From: Granulicella cerasi
Lineage (GTDB): Bacteria > Acidobacteriota > Terriglobia > Terriglobales > Acidobacteriaceae
DNA: 64,000 nucleotides
Direction of reading: 5' to 3'
NCBI RefSeq assembly: GCF_025685575.1
Contig: NZ_JAGSYD010000005.1
Coordinates: 124,567 to 188,566 of the forward strand
Position numbers and translations under genes: made by a program. How positions within the stretch are numbered: position 1 is the stretch's first letter; every line of letters begins with the position of its first letter. Shown one piece after another: positions 9,201-17,938 of the stretch. The notes under the pieces were generated by a model. It worked only from the letters and a program-made list of their open reading frames with translations. It searched no databases and had not been told where the DNA came from.

Positions 9201-9422
9201 TGCATGACCGCACTCGCCATGGTCATCGGCATGGTGCCGATGGCGCTCGGTCTCGGCGACGGCGGCGAACAGAATGCTCCGCTGGGTCGCGCCGTTATCG
9301 GCGGCCTGCTCTGCGCTACGGTCGCCACTCTACTCTTCGTGCCCTCGGTATTCGCGCTGCTTCATAGCGCGGACAAAAAGAAATCCGCCGAACAAACTTC
9401 TTCGGAGCCCGCTCATGCCTAA
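6249..9422 (+). CDS. RND-family efflux pump inner-membrane permease
   Basis: A 1057-aa resistance-nodulation-division pump: first transmembrane helix at about 13-30, a large periplasmic loop, the TM4 motif VGILVDDATVTLENIERF (around residue 400) with the paired aspartates of the proton relay, a second periplasmic loop, and a C-terminal helix bundle. The length fits the hydrophobe/amphiphile group. The adaptor and outer-membrane factor follow with overlaps, so the tripartite pump is encoded as one operon, in the less common order pump, adaptor, channel. The start at 6249 is set by an AGGAG site. The substrate cannot be read from the sequence. Confidence 0.93.
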   Translation: MWIVKVALERPYTFIVLALLILILAPVMIVRTPTDIFPNINIPVVSVAWTYTGLNPEEIEGRIVTPYEKALTTLVDNIEHTESTSYNGVATVRIYLQPGASLDTANAQVSAASQYLIRQLPPGIQAPQVINFSASSVPILQIGVSGRGLDEQKLADLAINTVRPQLITVPGSVFPQPYGGKQPQITINMDQAKMQAKGISPGDLLNAMAAQNVVMPSGTAKIGPTEYDVRTNAAPRAMSDLEELPIKQINGNMIYVRDVATVSNGSAYQTNIVRQDGQRGVLITALKSGTASTLDVVSGIKQAITRAKQIAPPNLELTPIGDQSVFVRAAIEGVIREAVIAAALTGLMILLFLGSWRSTLIIAISIPLSILTSVIVLGLLGETLNTMTLGGLALAVGILVDDATVTLENIERFLEEGYPLYDAILDGAAQISVPALVSTLCICIVFLPMFFLNGVARFLFAPLAEAVIFAMLASYVLSRTLVPTLALYLLRHKDTAPSRNPLVNFQRGFERLFEKVRAAYQLLLTRLVLRRKLFIAGFLAACLCTGFLIPFLGQDFFPFSDSGEFILHFRMPTGTRIEESARTADLIEQQIRRTIPQKQLSSVLDNIGMPYSQMNTEHLTNGTIGAGDGDIMVEMHEDHSPTQNYMRQLRKDLPRMFPGVTFYFLPADITTQILNFGLPSPIDVQIQSDDMQGAHRIADNLQEQLRRVPGLTDLRIHQPIDYPTMEVSVERTKAEQGGYTTRDVAQSMLNSLSSSLQITPMFFLNWKNGTNYNLVAQNPQYTMSSLQDLQNIPINSTVATPRSTPEVLGELSSFKRGKEMAVISHYNIRRVLDIYGGVQDRDLGAVSKEVDKIVDAQRKTLPRGTFITVRGQATTMRASYTALLAGLAFSIVLVYALIVVNFQSWLDPFIIITALPAALGGIVLFLFLTHTALSVPALMGAIMCMGVATANSILVVSFAKDRLADHHDSIRAAIEAGATRFRPVCMTALAMVIGMVPMALGLGDGGEQNAPLGRAVIGGLLCATVATLLFVPSVFALLHSADKKKSAEQTSSEPAHA

Positions 9423-10698
9423 CGAAAATCTGCACGCCCACGGTCAGCCGGCCGTCCCTACAGCCCTTCAACAAGAAGGTCTGCGCGATACCAGCCCGAG
9501 CACTCCTGGGAATGACCATGAGCAGAACCCGCACAATCAGGTTCTCCAAATCGACACCAGAACGCGCCTCGGTCAGGGTCCACGCATCCCCGTCCTGGCA
9601 GTTGTTGCCATTCTGCTTGTCGCGATCGTGATCGGCATCGCAAGTCGTCATCACTCCGAGAAGGAGCTGAACGAAGCTACAGATATCTCCGCCGTTCAAA
9701 CGGTGGCGGTGATCCACGCTTCTTCAGGTGCTGCCTCGCAGGAGCTGCGTTTGCCTGCGAACACAGAAGCCTATGTCGATACGCCGATCTTCTCGCGTAC
9801 GAACGGCTACCTGCAGAAGTGGTTTGCTGACATCGGTCAGCACGTCGAAAAGGGGCAACTCCTCGCCATCGTGCAGACTCCTGAAGTTGACCAGCAGGTG
9901 CAGCAGGCAGAAGCAGAGGTCAACACCGCGAAGGCCAATGCACAGCTCGCCGAGATCACCAGCAATCGCTGGAAGGCACTGCTGGCGAAGAACGCTGTCT
10001 CGCGTCAGGAAGCGGACCAGGCTTCGAGCGATCTGACCGCGCGTCAGGCGGCACTCAATTCGGCGGAAGCGAACCTTCGCCGCCTGCAGCAGATGCAAGG
10101 ATTCGAGCGTATCTATGCTCCGTTCAGCGGAATCATCACGGCGCGTAACGTAGATATCGGTTCGCTCATCCAAGCTGGCGACTCGACCAACACTCATGCC
10201 GAGCTCTTCCATCTCTCCTCCATCGACCAGGTACGTGTGTTCGTTCCGGTACCGGAAGTTCACGCAGCAGCCGTTCACGATGGCGAGCAGGTCAAGGTGA
10301 CCTCCGATGCCTTCCCGAACGAGGTCTTCACCGGCACCATCGCGCGCAACTCGCGTTCGATCGACTCTTCGACCCGTACGCTGAACATGGAAGTGGATCT
10401 CGAGAACCACGACCACAAGCTGTTGCCCGGTCAGTATGCGTTCGTTCATCTGCCGCTCGCCGCAGGCGACAACTCTCTCACGCTTCCCTCGAATGCGATT
10501 CTCTTCCGCGCAGAAGGACTCCGCGTGGGCGTTGTGCGCAACAACCATGTGCATCTGCAGCCGATTGAAATTGGCCATGACTACGGTGCAACGGTTGAGG
10601 TCATCTCGGGCCTGACTCCGCAGGACGACGTGATCATCAACCCTTCTGACTCGCTCGCGGAAGGACAGGAAGTCCGCGTTGCAGGAGGTACGAAGTGA
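9415..10698 (+). CDS. RND efflux periplasmic adaptor (membrane fusion protein)
   Basis: The 427-aa product has one N-terminal membrane anchor (about residues 58-77), then lipoyl-half and hairpin segments. A coiled coil follows (QQVQQAEAEVNTAKANAQLAE through QADQASSDLTARQAALNSAEANLRRLQQ), then the second lipoyl half (YAPFSGIITARNVDIGSLI) and beta-barrel and membrane-proximal domains. The true start is ATG 9415, overlapping the last codons of the pump gene by 8 bp; the longer upstream frame is inside the pump gene. It bridges the inner-membrane pump and the outer-membrane channel. Confidence 0.92.
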   Translation: MPNENLHAHGQPAVPTALQQEGLRDTSPSTPGNDHEQNPHNQVLQIDTRTRLGQGPRIPVLAVVAILLVAIVIGIASRHHSEKELNEATDISAVQTVAVIHASSGAASQELRLPANTEAYVDTPIFSRTNGYLQKWFADIGQHVEKGQLLAIVQTPEVDQQVQQAEAEVNTAKANAQLAEITSNRWKALLAKNAVSRQEADQASSDLTARQAALNSAEANLRRLQQMQGFERIYAPFSGIITARNVDIGSLIQAGDSTNTHAELFHLSSIDQVRVFVPVPEVHAAAVHDGEQVKVTSDAFPNEVFTGTIARNSRSIDSSTRTLNMEVDLENHDHKLLPGQYAFVHLPLAAGDNSLTLPSNAILFRAEGLRVGVVRNNHVHLQPIEIGHDYGATVEVISGLTPQDDVIINPSDSLAEGQEVRVAGGTK

Positions 10699-12263
10699 AG
10701 CAAATCTCTGCAACCTCGGCGTTCCTCGCGCTTGCCATCGCAGCTCCGCTGACGACGGTTGGTTGCAAGGTGGGCCCCCAATATCATCCGCCCGCTGCGG
10801 TGATGGCTCCGACAAACTCCTACAAGGAGGCTCCGCCAACCAACCATGGCGAGGGCTGGAGCGCAGCCGCGCCAGCAGACGCTCAGCTCAAGGGTGACTG
10901 GTGGACGATGTTCTCAGACCCGCAGTTGAACGAGTTTGAGCCGCAAGTGGATGCCGCCAACCAGTCGCTCAAGTCTGCGGAAGCCAACTTCCGCGCGGCC
11001 CGTGCTTACGTTGGCACCGCACGCAGCTATGAAGCTCCGACCATTGGTGTCGCTCCCGTTTTCGGAGCGATTCGCGATTCTGCCAATCAGCCGTACTTCA
11101 ATCGCACACTTGCCAACAATGGTGTGGGCAACTTCCAGATGCCCGTGGACCTTTCCTGGGAACTGGATGTGTGGGGTCGCGTTCGTCGCGGCGTCACGCA
11201 GGCTCGCGAGAACGCTCAGGCGGCGTTCTCGGACGCGGAGAATGCACGTCTTTCTCTGCACGCAGAGCTCGCGCTTGATTACTTCACGCTCCGTTCCGAC
11301 GATGCGCAACTCCGTTTGTACGACGACACGATTCAGGCCTATCAGCGCGCTGTCGATCTCACTCAAACGCGCTTCGAAGGCGGTGTAGCTCCGCAATCGG
11401 ACGTGACACAGGCGAGGACGCAGCTTGAAGCGGCTCGCGTGCAGCGCACCGAACTGACGATTGAGCGCGCCAACATGGAGCACGCTATTGCTGTGCTCAC
11501 AGGCAAGGCGCCTGCGTCCTTCAGTATTGCTCCGCTGGTCGTCACACCTCCCATCCAGAACGTCGAGGCTGGTCATGCGATTCCGGCGCAGATTCCAGAG
11601 CCGCACGTTCCCAGCCCGAGCATGAATAGTGCTGCCGCTGCGATCGGCCCCGTACTGCCTTCGATTCCCGGCGTCCTGCCCTCCGACCTTCTGCAACGTC
11701 GCCCCGACATTGCCGCAAGCGAGCGTCGCGTAGGCGCAGCGAATGAAGCCATCGGTATTGCGCAGGCGGCCTACTACCCTCAGTTCTCTCTTTCGGCGGT
11801 CGGCGGTTTCGCGGGCACTTCGATGCTGAACTGGTTCACGTGGCCGAGCCGTTTCTTCTCGGTTGGCCCCATGGCCAGTGAGACGATCTTCGACTTCGGT
11901 CGTCGTCGATCGACGAAGCAGATGACTGAAGCGCAGTATGACGAAGCCGTAGCGAACTATCGCCAGACTGCGCTCACAGCGTTCCAGCAGGTCGAAGACT
12001 CGCTCGCTTCTCTGAGCGCGTTGGAGAAGGAAGCAGCGCAACAGCGGGCCGCAACTGAGTCTGCCGAACGCTCGCTCCAGCTTTTCAACGATCGCTATGA
12101 AGGCGGCGTCGACAACTACCTCCAGGTCATCACCTGGCAGACACAGGCACTCGTGAATGAACGCAACGAACTGCTGATTCAGCAGCGTCGTCTGCAGGCA
12201 TCCGTATTGCTCATCAAAGCACTCGGCGGCGGCTGGAATGTCAGCACAGTTCCCCACCTCTAA
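10695..12263 (+). CDS. Outer-membrane efflux lipoprotein, NodT/TolC type
   Basis: A 522-aa outer-membrane factor beginning at GTG 10695 inside a GTGA overlap with the adaptor gene, behind an AGGAGG site. The N-terminus is a lipoprotein signal with lipobox TTVGC (C24). Two OEP repeats follow: the coiled-coil arms of the first (AQLRLYDDTIQAYQRAVDLTQTRF) and of the second, with LLQRRPDIAASERRVGAANEAIGIAQAAYYP typical of NodT channels. It forms the exit duct of the pump encoded upstream. Confidence 0.92.
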   Translation: MKQISATSAFLALAIAAPLTTVGCKVGPQYHPPAAVMAPTNSYKEAPPTNHGEGWSAAAPADAQLKGDWWTMFSDPQLNEFEPQVDAANQSLKSAEANFRAARAYVGTARSYEAPTIGVAPVFGAIRDSANQPYFNRTLANNGVGNFQMPVDLSWELDVWGRVRRGVTQARENAQAAFSDAENARLSLHAELALDYFTLRSDDAQLRLYDDTIQAYQRAVDLTQTRFEGGVAPQSDVTQARTQLEAARVQRTELTIERANMEHAIAVLTGKAPASFSIAPLVVTPPIQNVEAGHAIPAQIPEPHVPSPSMNSAAAAIGPVLPSIPGVLPSDLLQRRPDIAASERRVGAANEAIGIAQAAYYPQFSLSAVGGFAGTSMLNWFTWPSRFFSVGPMASETIFDFGRRRSTKQMTEAQYDEAVANYRQTALTAFQQVEDSLASLSALEKEAAQQRAATESAERSLQLFNDRYEGGVDNYLQVITWQTQALVNERNELLIQQRRLQASVLLIKALGGGWNVSTVPHL

Positions 12264-12300
12264 CCAAGTGCGATAGCCTGAGTGAGGAAGGTTTCATTCA

Positions 12301-12690
12301 GTGGCATCTAGCAAAGCAGTATTTGATTGGCTGTGTATCGCCGGCGTTGCGGCGCTGGCGATCGCAGGCGAGTGTCTCATCGCAGCCGCGATGCAGAAGA
12401 TCGGCGACCTCGACAACATTCGCGCGGTCAGCGGCATGCCCGGCGCCATCAAAGCAGTGCTGACGAACCCGCTCTTTCTCGTCGGCGCGCTCTGCATGGC
12501 GCTGAACTTCTTCGCGCTGCTGTTCACACTCTCGAACGTTGACCTCTCGCTCGCTGCGCCTGCGACGGCTTCTCTGACCTACATCGGGAATGCGGTTGCG
12601 GCGAAGTATTTCTTGCGCGAGAACGTGGACAAGCGCCGCTGGTTAGCCGCGTCGTTCGTTGCACTAGGCGTTGTTCTGATCTCTCGCTAG
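12301..12690 (+). CDS. Small DMT/EamA-like four-helix membrane protein
   Basis: A 129-aa hydrophobic protein with four predicted transmembrane helices, in the size range of small multidrug resistance and ArnE/ArnF-like members of the drug/metabolite transporter superfamily. It starts at GTG 12301 with a GAGGAAGG site upstream. It follows the efflux operon by 37 bp and may be co-transcribed. It converges with hpnE, the two ends overlapping by 4 bp. Proteins of this half-size usually work as dimers. The substrate is unknown. Confidence 0.65.
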   Translation: MASSKAVFDWLCIAGVAALAIAGECLIAAAMQKIGDLDNIRAVSGMPGAIKAVLTNPLFLVGALCMALNFFALLFTLSNVDLSLAAPATASLTYIGNAVAAKYFLRENVDKRRWLAASFVALGVVLISR

Positions 12691-14024
12691 TCGCGAACGA
12701 ACAGACGCGCAAGGCCGTCCGCTTTCAACTCAGGCGCGAGGCATGACCGTCCCAGGATCGCACTCGCGGCCAGGCGGCCGCTGCGCGCGGCCCCTTCCAT
12801 CGTGCTCGGCCAACCCGTCGCGGTCCAATCACCCGCAAGGTAGAGCCCCTCACCCGGCGCCGAAGTGTCCGGCCGAAATGCATCGAGGCCGGGAGTCACC
12901 GAGAAAGTCGCGCGAGCTTCCTTCAGCACGCCCGACTTCAAGAGCTTCGCCGCGAGAACCTTCGGGAAGAACTGAGCGAGTTCGCGCAGAGCGCCGTGCA
13001 GAATCTCCTCGCGCTGCATCTTGAGCTCAGCAAATGATCCGCTGATCACCAACTCAAGATATTGCTCGGCGCCCGCGTTGCCACGGATGCGGCTCTTGTT
13101 GAAGAGCCACTGGATGCGCGTATCCAGCAGCGCGCACTGCTCCACATCACAGACCTCACGATCGAACCAGAGGTGAATCGTTGTGATCGGCGCATGGGTG
13201 AACTCACCGATGTGGGGCACATCCAACAGCTTGGCTGTCTGCTCAAACGGCAGAGCCAGCACCAGGTTCTTCGCGCGCACTGCCTTCTCTCCCGCGAAGG
13301 CAGACCAGATCCCACCAATACGCTCGATGCGATCAACGCTCGCGCGAAGCTGCAGATCGGCACCGAGCGACTCCGCATACGTTGCGAAGTGAGCGTAATA
13401 CTCGCTCAACGGCAGCGTCGGAATGCCCATGCGACCGCCTTCAGCGGACTTCACGAACGCTTCGTGAAATACCTGCCCGGCATAGCGCATGGAGCATCGC
13501 TCGAAGCCGTCGTTGAGCGTTGCAATCACGATCGGCTCCCAGAAATGACGAATCGCCAGCGGTGTCTGGCGTGTGCGCTTCAGCCATTGTGCGAAGCTTT
13601 CATCATCACGCTGCGGGTAACCTGCGAAGAACTCGCGCAACCCGCGCGCAACGGCAATCTTGTCTTTCCATCCGAGCATCGGTGCTCGTAGAAATCCGAG
13701 ACTGGCCTTCGGCGAAGTTCCAGCACGCAACACACTCCTGCGCCCACCCGGCTCGAGGAACGGAATCTCGTCATACCAGCGCAGGTGCTCCGCTGCGCCG
13801 CTTCGCTGGCTCAGATCGACAAGATTGACGCAGCAGCCCAGCAATACATGCTGCGAATCGACGACCTCCTGCAGCGCAGGATGATCGTACGAATAAGCGC
13901 GACCACCTACAAACGGTTTCCGCTCCAACACCACGGTGCTGAGGCCAGCTGAAGCTAGATCGATAGCGGTCGCTAGACCAGCTACTCCGGCTCCAAGAAC
14001 CGCCACATCTACAACGGCACTCAT
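12687..14024 (-). CDS. hpnE: HpnE, hydroxysqualene dehydroxylase
   Basis: A 445-aa FAD-dependent amine-oxidase-fold protein with an N-terminal dinucleotide motif (AVLGAGVAGLATAIDLASAG), ERKPFVGGRA, and the C-terminal FAD segment GLYLAGDWTATGWPSTMEGA. HpnE reduces hydroxysqualene to squalene, the last step of the three-enzyme bacterial route to squalene for hopanoids. It is the last gene of an operon with hpnC and hpnD. Its ATG shares one base with the hpnD stop. Confidence 0.93.
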   Translation of the reverse strand: MSAVVDVAVLGAGVAGLATAIDLASAGLSTVVLERKPFVGGRAYSYDHPALQEVVDSQHVLLGCCVNLVDLSQRSGAAEHLRWYDEIPFLEPGGRRSVLRAGTSPKASLGFLRAPMLGWKDKIAVARGLREFFAGYPQRDDESFAQWLKRTRQTPLAIRHFWEPIVIATLNDGFERCSMRYAGQVFHEAFVKSAEGGRMGIPTLPLSEYYAHFATYAESLGADLQLRASVDRIERIGGIWSAFAGEKAVRAKNLVLALPFEQTAKLLDVPHIGEFTHAPITTIHLWFDREVCDVEQCALLDTRIQWLFNKSRIRGNAGAEQYLELVISGSFAELKMQREEILHGALRELAQFFPKVLAAKLLKSGVLKEARATFSVTPGLDAFRPDTSAPGEGLYLAGDWTATGWPSTMEGAARSGRLAASAILGRSCLAPELKADGLARLFVRD

Positions 14025-14965
14025 TAGAGGACGCGTGCTCCTATCGACTCCAGCAAGCCAAGGCCCAGGATAGCGAGCTTCTTCGAAGTCGGTACGCTCA
14101 GGCGGCGATGGAAGACGGCTTCGGGCTCATCCGCGACCTTGTTGAGAAGGCCGTGATAGATCTTCACAAGGACGCGCATGGCAGCGCGCGAATCTTTGTC
14201 GAGCAACGGAATCAGTTGGTCCGAACGGCGATAGAGCCGTTGCGCAGTGCCTTGCAGCCCCATGATGAGTTCCAGCTCGGGCCGCTGCGGTTCTTCTCCG
14301 TTGCAAAGAGCGAAGACGCGATCAAGACTGACGCCGTACTCCGCCATCTTGTCCTCGGGCAGATAGACACGACCACGCTCGGCGTCTTCCTTCACATCAC
14401 GAAGGATGTTGGTCAGCTGGAACGCTGTGCCGGTGTCGATCGCGAGCTGCTCCGCGCGGCTATCGGTGTAGCCAAAGATGCGAATACAGACAAGGCCAAC
14501 GACGGATGCGACAAGGTAGCAGTAGTGCTCCAGCGCCGAGAAGGACTCGTACACCTGTACGGTCTTGCCACCAATCGTGAGGAGTTTCGTCCCCTGCGGT
14601 TGAGGATCGAGATCCAACGTTGTGCCCGCGACCAGTTGTTCGAGCAGCGTATCGCTAATGCCGAAGCGACGCTGTGTATCGTTCAACGCGACGAAGACCG
14701 GATCATTGCTCTCTCCGCTCGTGCGGGCTGCGCGCCACTGCTCGGTCCACGCAGCCATGGCCGCGCGGCGCTCTTCGAGCGACATCGACTCATCGTCAGA
14801 AAGATCGTCCGCCTTACGCATGAACGCGTAGACCGCACACATCGCGTCGGATTTGTGCTGCGGCAAAACGCGGAAGGCGTAGTAAAAATTCTTCGCCTCT
14901 GCGCGCGCGACCTCGCGGCAGAATGTGTAGGCACCCGCAAGCTTGGCTTGCATCACTTCGTTCAT
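14024..14965 (-). CDS. hpnD: HpnD, presqualene diphosphate synthase
   Basis: A 313-aa trans-isoprenyl diphosphate synthase of the squalene/phytoene synthase family. It has the two aspartate-rich motifs that bind magnesium-diphosphate, RKADDLSDDE (about 50-59) and NILRDVKEDAERGRVYLP, and the AYAFMR segment before the first. It joins two farnesyl diphosphates to presqualene diphosphate. It overlaps hpnC by 4 bp and hpnE by 1 bp, which indicates translational coupling. Confidence 0.93.
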   Translation of the reverse strand: MNEVMQAKLAGAYTFCREVARAEAKNFYYAFRVLPQHKSDAMCAVYAFMRKADDLSDDESMSLEERRAAMAAWTEQWRAARTSGESNDPVFVALNDTQRRFGISDTLLEQLVAGTTLDLDPQPQGTKLLTIGGKTVQVYESFSALEHYCYLVASVVGLVCIRIFGYTDSRAEQLAIDTGTAFQLTNILRDVKEDAERGRVYLPEDKMAEYGVSLDRVFALCNGEEPQRPELELIMGLQGTAQRLYRRSDQLIPLLDKDSRAAMRVLVKIYHGLLNKVADEPEAVFHRRLSVPTSKKLAILGLGLLESIGARVL

Positions 14966-15930
14966 CGCGCAAGGCTCCGTTTCGGCAGCAGCGCAGCCCT
15001 CAATTTTCCGCCCAAAGCACCCACCAGCAATCGCACCTTTGCCGCCTTCGACACGACAGGACGCGCTCGCAACGTGTCGTACCCCTGCGCCGCGATGCCA
15101 TCGAGAATCGCATGGCCACCCTTTGCGAAGAGCGACAACGTCGTCTGTAAATCGCGATCGACGAGCTTCTCGATCTGCTGGCCACGCGTCAGTCGAGCGC
15201 GAGCATCTTCGACGAGAAACTGCATCATCGCTTTGAAATTTGCGTCGAACCTACGCTCGGCGATCTGAGCGTCGGTCACGCCAAACCGCTGCATCTGGTC
15301 CGCGGGGAGATAGCGGCGTCCACGTGCCCAGTCCTGCGTGATGTCCTGATAGAAGTTCGCAAGCTGCAGCCCGGTGCAGATGTCGTCTGACAGCTGCAGC
15401 AGACGCTCGTCATGGTAACCACACACCAACAGCACCAGCCGGCCCACCGGGTTCGCGGAGTAACGCGAGTAATCCTCGAGCGTCGCAAGCGATTCATGAT
15501 GCGTGTACACCTGATCCCGCTCGAACGCAGAGATCAGATCGTCGAACGGTTCACGAGGAAGCTTGCACTCTGCGATCGTGGGCTGAAGCGCCACGAAAAC
15601 CGGATGCTTCGAAGCTTCCGGTGTAGCGAAGCACTCATGCAACATTCCACGCCACGCATGGAGCAAGCGCGTAGCAATCTCCGTGCTCGCGACCTCATCA
15701 CCCAGATCGTCCGATGTACGGCAGAACCCGTAGACCGAGTAGAAGTGTCGGCGTAGAGCCTTCGGGAGCAGCACCGTCGCTACGTGGAAGTTCTCATAAT
15801 GCGTCGTCGCCAGGTGCTCACACCACTCCTCGGCGTCCTTCAACGAAGGACGCAACACGGGCGTGCGGTAAAACGAGGGCGCCTCTTGAAGGCGATCGTC
15901 GATCGCATTTACATCAACGGCTGTGATCAT
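14962..15930 (-). CDS. hpnC: HpnC, hydroxysqualene synthase
   Basis: A 322-aa paralogue of HpnD with aspartate-rich motifs YGFCRTSDDLGDE (about 67-79) and NFYQDITQDWARGRRYLP. HpnC converts presqualene diphosphate to hydroxysqualene, the substrate of HpnE. The N-terminus is about 30 residues longer than the minimum for the family. It overlaps the upstream dehydrogenase gene by 4 bp and hpnD by 4 bp. A squalene-hopene cyclase gene is not in the window. Confidence 0.92.
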   Translation of the reverse strand: MITAVDVNAIDDRLQEAPSFYRTPVLRPSLKDAEEWCEHLATTHYENFHVATVLLPKALRRHFYSVYGFCRTSDDLGDEVASTEIATRLLHAWRGMLHECFATPEASKHPVFVALQPTIAECKLPREPFDDLISAFERDQVYTHHESLATLEDYSRYSANPVGRLVLLVCGYHDERLLQLSDDICTGLQLANFYQDITQDWARGRRYLPADQMQRFGVTDAQIAERRFDANFKAMMQFLVEDARARLTRGQQIEKLVDRDLQTTLSLFAKGGHAILDGIAAQGYDTLRARPVVSKAAKVRLLVGALGGKLRAALLPKRSLAR

Positions 15931-17045
15931 GCCACCGCCTTCTCTTCATCTGCCAGCAAACGCTCCGTGGCCGTGCGCGGATAGATGACCGTCTTGATCT
16001 CCGGCGCAATACCTTCTGCCGGGCGCGTCAACATCGCGTTGAACACGGACGGCACTTCTTCCAACTCCGCCGTTCCCGTCAAAAACTTGTCCGCCTCGAA
16101 GTCGCCTGAGCACAGAAGCTCAAACGCTGCTCTTGCGGTCGAAGGGGTGTGATGGAAACTCGCTTTGATATTGATGTCCGAATAGTGCAGGAGATTCGTA
16201 TCAAACGAAGCAGTCGTTCCTGCGGGCGGGCCACCGAAGAGGTTCACGAGTCCACCTTTGCGCACCATCTGCACGGCCCACTGCCAAGCTTCGGGTGTAG
16301 CCACCGCTTCGAACACTACATCGGCACCGCGGCCTTCCGGAGTCAGCGCGCGTGCGGCGGCGATTGGATCCTCGACGTCGGCGAGCCGCACCACCTGCTC
16401 TGCCCCGAAGCTCTTCGCGGTTGCCACCTGGTCGGTGCGCTTCACTACTGCGATCACATGCAGTCCTGCCAGCGATGCCGCATGTATGAAGAGCAAGCCG
16501 ATAGGCCCCGCGCCGAGCACGATCACGGTCTGCCCGGCCTTCACAGCGCACTGCTCCATGCCGCGCATCACGCAGGCCAGCGGCTCCACCAGTGCCGCGT
16601 GCTCCATCGGCATCGCTGTCGGCACGCGCAGCATGTTCTTGCTGACGATGCGAGCAGGCACGCGAACGAATTCAGCGTATGCGCCGTTGTTGAAGAGCAG
16701 ATCGTCGCAAAGATTCTGCTGGCCCGCGAGGCAGTAGAAGCATTCATCGCAAGGCGCCGAGTTCAGCGGGACGACACGATCACCCATCGCGAAATCTTCA
16801 ACGCCTTCGCCCAGCTCGACGATCACACCTGCGAGTTCGTGGCCAAAGAGGCGGTCCACCGTGAGCATCTTCGCGTGGTAGCCGCGACGAAAGACCTTCA
16901 GATCAGTGCCACAGGTCAACGCAGCTTCTACACGCAAGACGACCTCGCCCGGTCCAGCGACGGGACAGGCAACATTCTCAATTCGCAGGTCCTCGCGCCC
17001 GTGCAAAACGGCAGCGCGCATGGTCGAGTGAGGGGCAGGCGTCAT
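15927..17045 (-). CDS. Zinc-dependent medium-chain alcohol/polyol dehydrogenase heading the hopanoid operon
   Basis: A 372-aa MDR-family enzyme. It shows catalytic zinc ligands C45 (TCGTD) and H69-E70 (GHE), four structural-zinc cysteines at C99, C102, C105 and C113, and a Rossmann motif VLGAGPIGLL. All zinc ligands are present, so it should be an active NAD(P)-dependent dehydrogenase. An alternative start is Met9. It is the first gene of the operon with hpnC, hpnD and hpnE (4-bp overlap), implying a linked role, possibly in hopanoid side-chain or isoprenoid alcohol metabolism. That role is inference, as the substrate is not evident. It is divergent from mlaE. Confidence 0.85.
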   Translation of the reverse strand: MTPAPHSTMRAAVLHGREDLRIENVACPVAGPGEVVLRVEAALTCGTDLKVFRRGYHAKMLTVDRLFGHELAGVIVELGEGVEDFAMGDRVVPLNSAPCDECFYCLAGQQNLCDDLLFNNGAYAEFVRVPARIVSKNMLRVPTAMPMEHAALVEPLACVMRGMEQCAVKAGQTVIVLGAGPIGLLFIHAASLAGLHVIAVVKRTDQVATAKSFGAEQVVRLADVEDPIAAARALTPEGRGADVVFEAVATPEAWQWAVQMVRKGGLVNLFGGPPAGTTASFDTNLLHYSDINIKASFHHTPSTARAAFELLCSGDFEADKFLTGTAELEEVPSVFNAMLTRPAEGIAPEIKTVIYPRTATERLLADEEKAVA

Positions 17046-17156
17046 CCTTTCAATTTTCTCATTAGCGGCCCTTGGAAAACAGCAACATCTGCCCTCTTCT
17101 TCGGTCGAACCTCTCCGAAGTTTCGGGCATCTGATACCCTGAGCCTCAGAAAACGC

Positions 17157-17936
17157 ATGAACCTCGTATCACCAGGATCCTACGCGAAGAGCATCGTTGC
17201 CGCAGTGCAGGAGTATGCCCTGCTTTCCGGTAGCGCCATCGCGAATATCTTTCGCAAACCTCGGTACATCGCCGACACCTTCGCCCAAATGGACTCCATC
17301 GGCGTCGGCTCGCTGCCGATCGTCCTGCTGACAGGTTTCTTCACCGGATGCGTGCTGGCGTTGCAATCGGCCACCTCGCTCAAGGAGTTTGGCGCCATCG
17401 AAATGACCGGTCGCCTGGTCACCTTGTCGATGGTGAAGGAACTCGGCCCCGTGCTCACAGGCCTGATGGTTTCCGGGCGTAACGCCTCGGGCATGGCGTC
17501 GGAGCTTGGATCGATGAAGGTATCCGAGCAGATTGACGCGATGCGCGCACTCGGCACGGACCCCATCGCGAAACTCGTCACGCCGCGCCTGGTCGCCTGC
17601 GTGCTCATGCTGTTCTTTCTCTCGATCATCGCAAACGCCTGCGGCATTGCCGGCGGCTGCGTGGTTTCAGTGCTGCTGCTGAAGCTGAATGGCTCCAGCT
17701 TCTTCCATACGGGTTATATGTCGTTGCGGTACGGCGACGTAGTGGAAGGTCTCGTAAAGCCGCTCTTTTCCGGCTTCATCATCGCGACGATCGGCTGCTT
17801 CTACGGCCTTCGCACCACGGGTGGAACGCGTGGCGTGGGCAAGGCGACGACGCAGGCCGTCGTTTCCTCCTCCGTGCTCATCATCCTGTGCGACTTCCTC
17901 GTCACCCAGTTGATGATCGGCATCTTCGGACGATAA
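17157..17936 (+). CDS. mlaE: MlaE-family lipid ABC transporter permease
   Basis: A 259-aa permease of the MlaE/Ttg2B family, which moves phospholipid between the membranes. It has an N-terminal amphipathic helix, about five to six transmembrane helices, and the conserved stretch ELGPVLTGLMVSGRNASGMASELGSMKVSEQIDAMRALG. The open frame extends far upstream to 16149, but that part is antisense to the dehydrogenase, so I chose ATG 17157. The ATPase gene follows after 2 bp. No MCE-domain substrate-binding gene (mlaD) is adjacent. Confidence 0.9.
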   Translation: MNLVSPGSYAKSIVAAVQEYALLSGSAIANIFRKPRYIADTFAQMDSIGVGSLPIVLLTGFFTGCVLALQSATSLKEFGAIEMTGRLVTLSMVKELGPVLTGLMVSGRNASGMASELGSMKVSEQIDAMRALGTDPIAKLVTPRLVACVLMLFFLSIIANACGIAGGCVVSVLLLKLNGSSFFHTGYMSLRYGDVVEGLVKPLFSGFIIATIGCFYGLRTTGGTRGVGKATTQAVVSSSVLIILCDFLVTQLMIGIFGR

Positions 17937-17938
17937 AC

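Noticed and set aside
10914..12257. 447-codon minus-strand frame over the outer-membrane efflux gene
   Set aside because: It mirrors the real NodT-type gene and lacks any recognisable domain.
16149..17156. Upstream extension of the mlaE reading frame by 336 codons
   Set aside because: The extension is antisense to the dehydrogenase gene. The MlaE-like sequence begins at 17157, where the usual family N-terminus starts.
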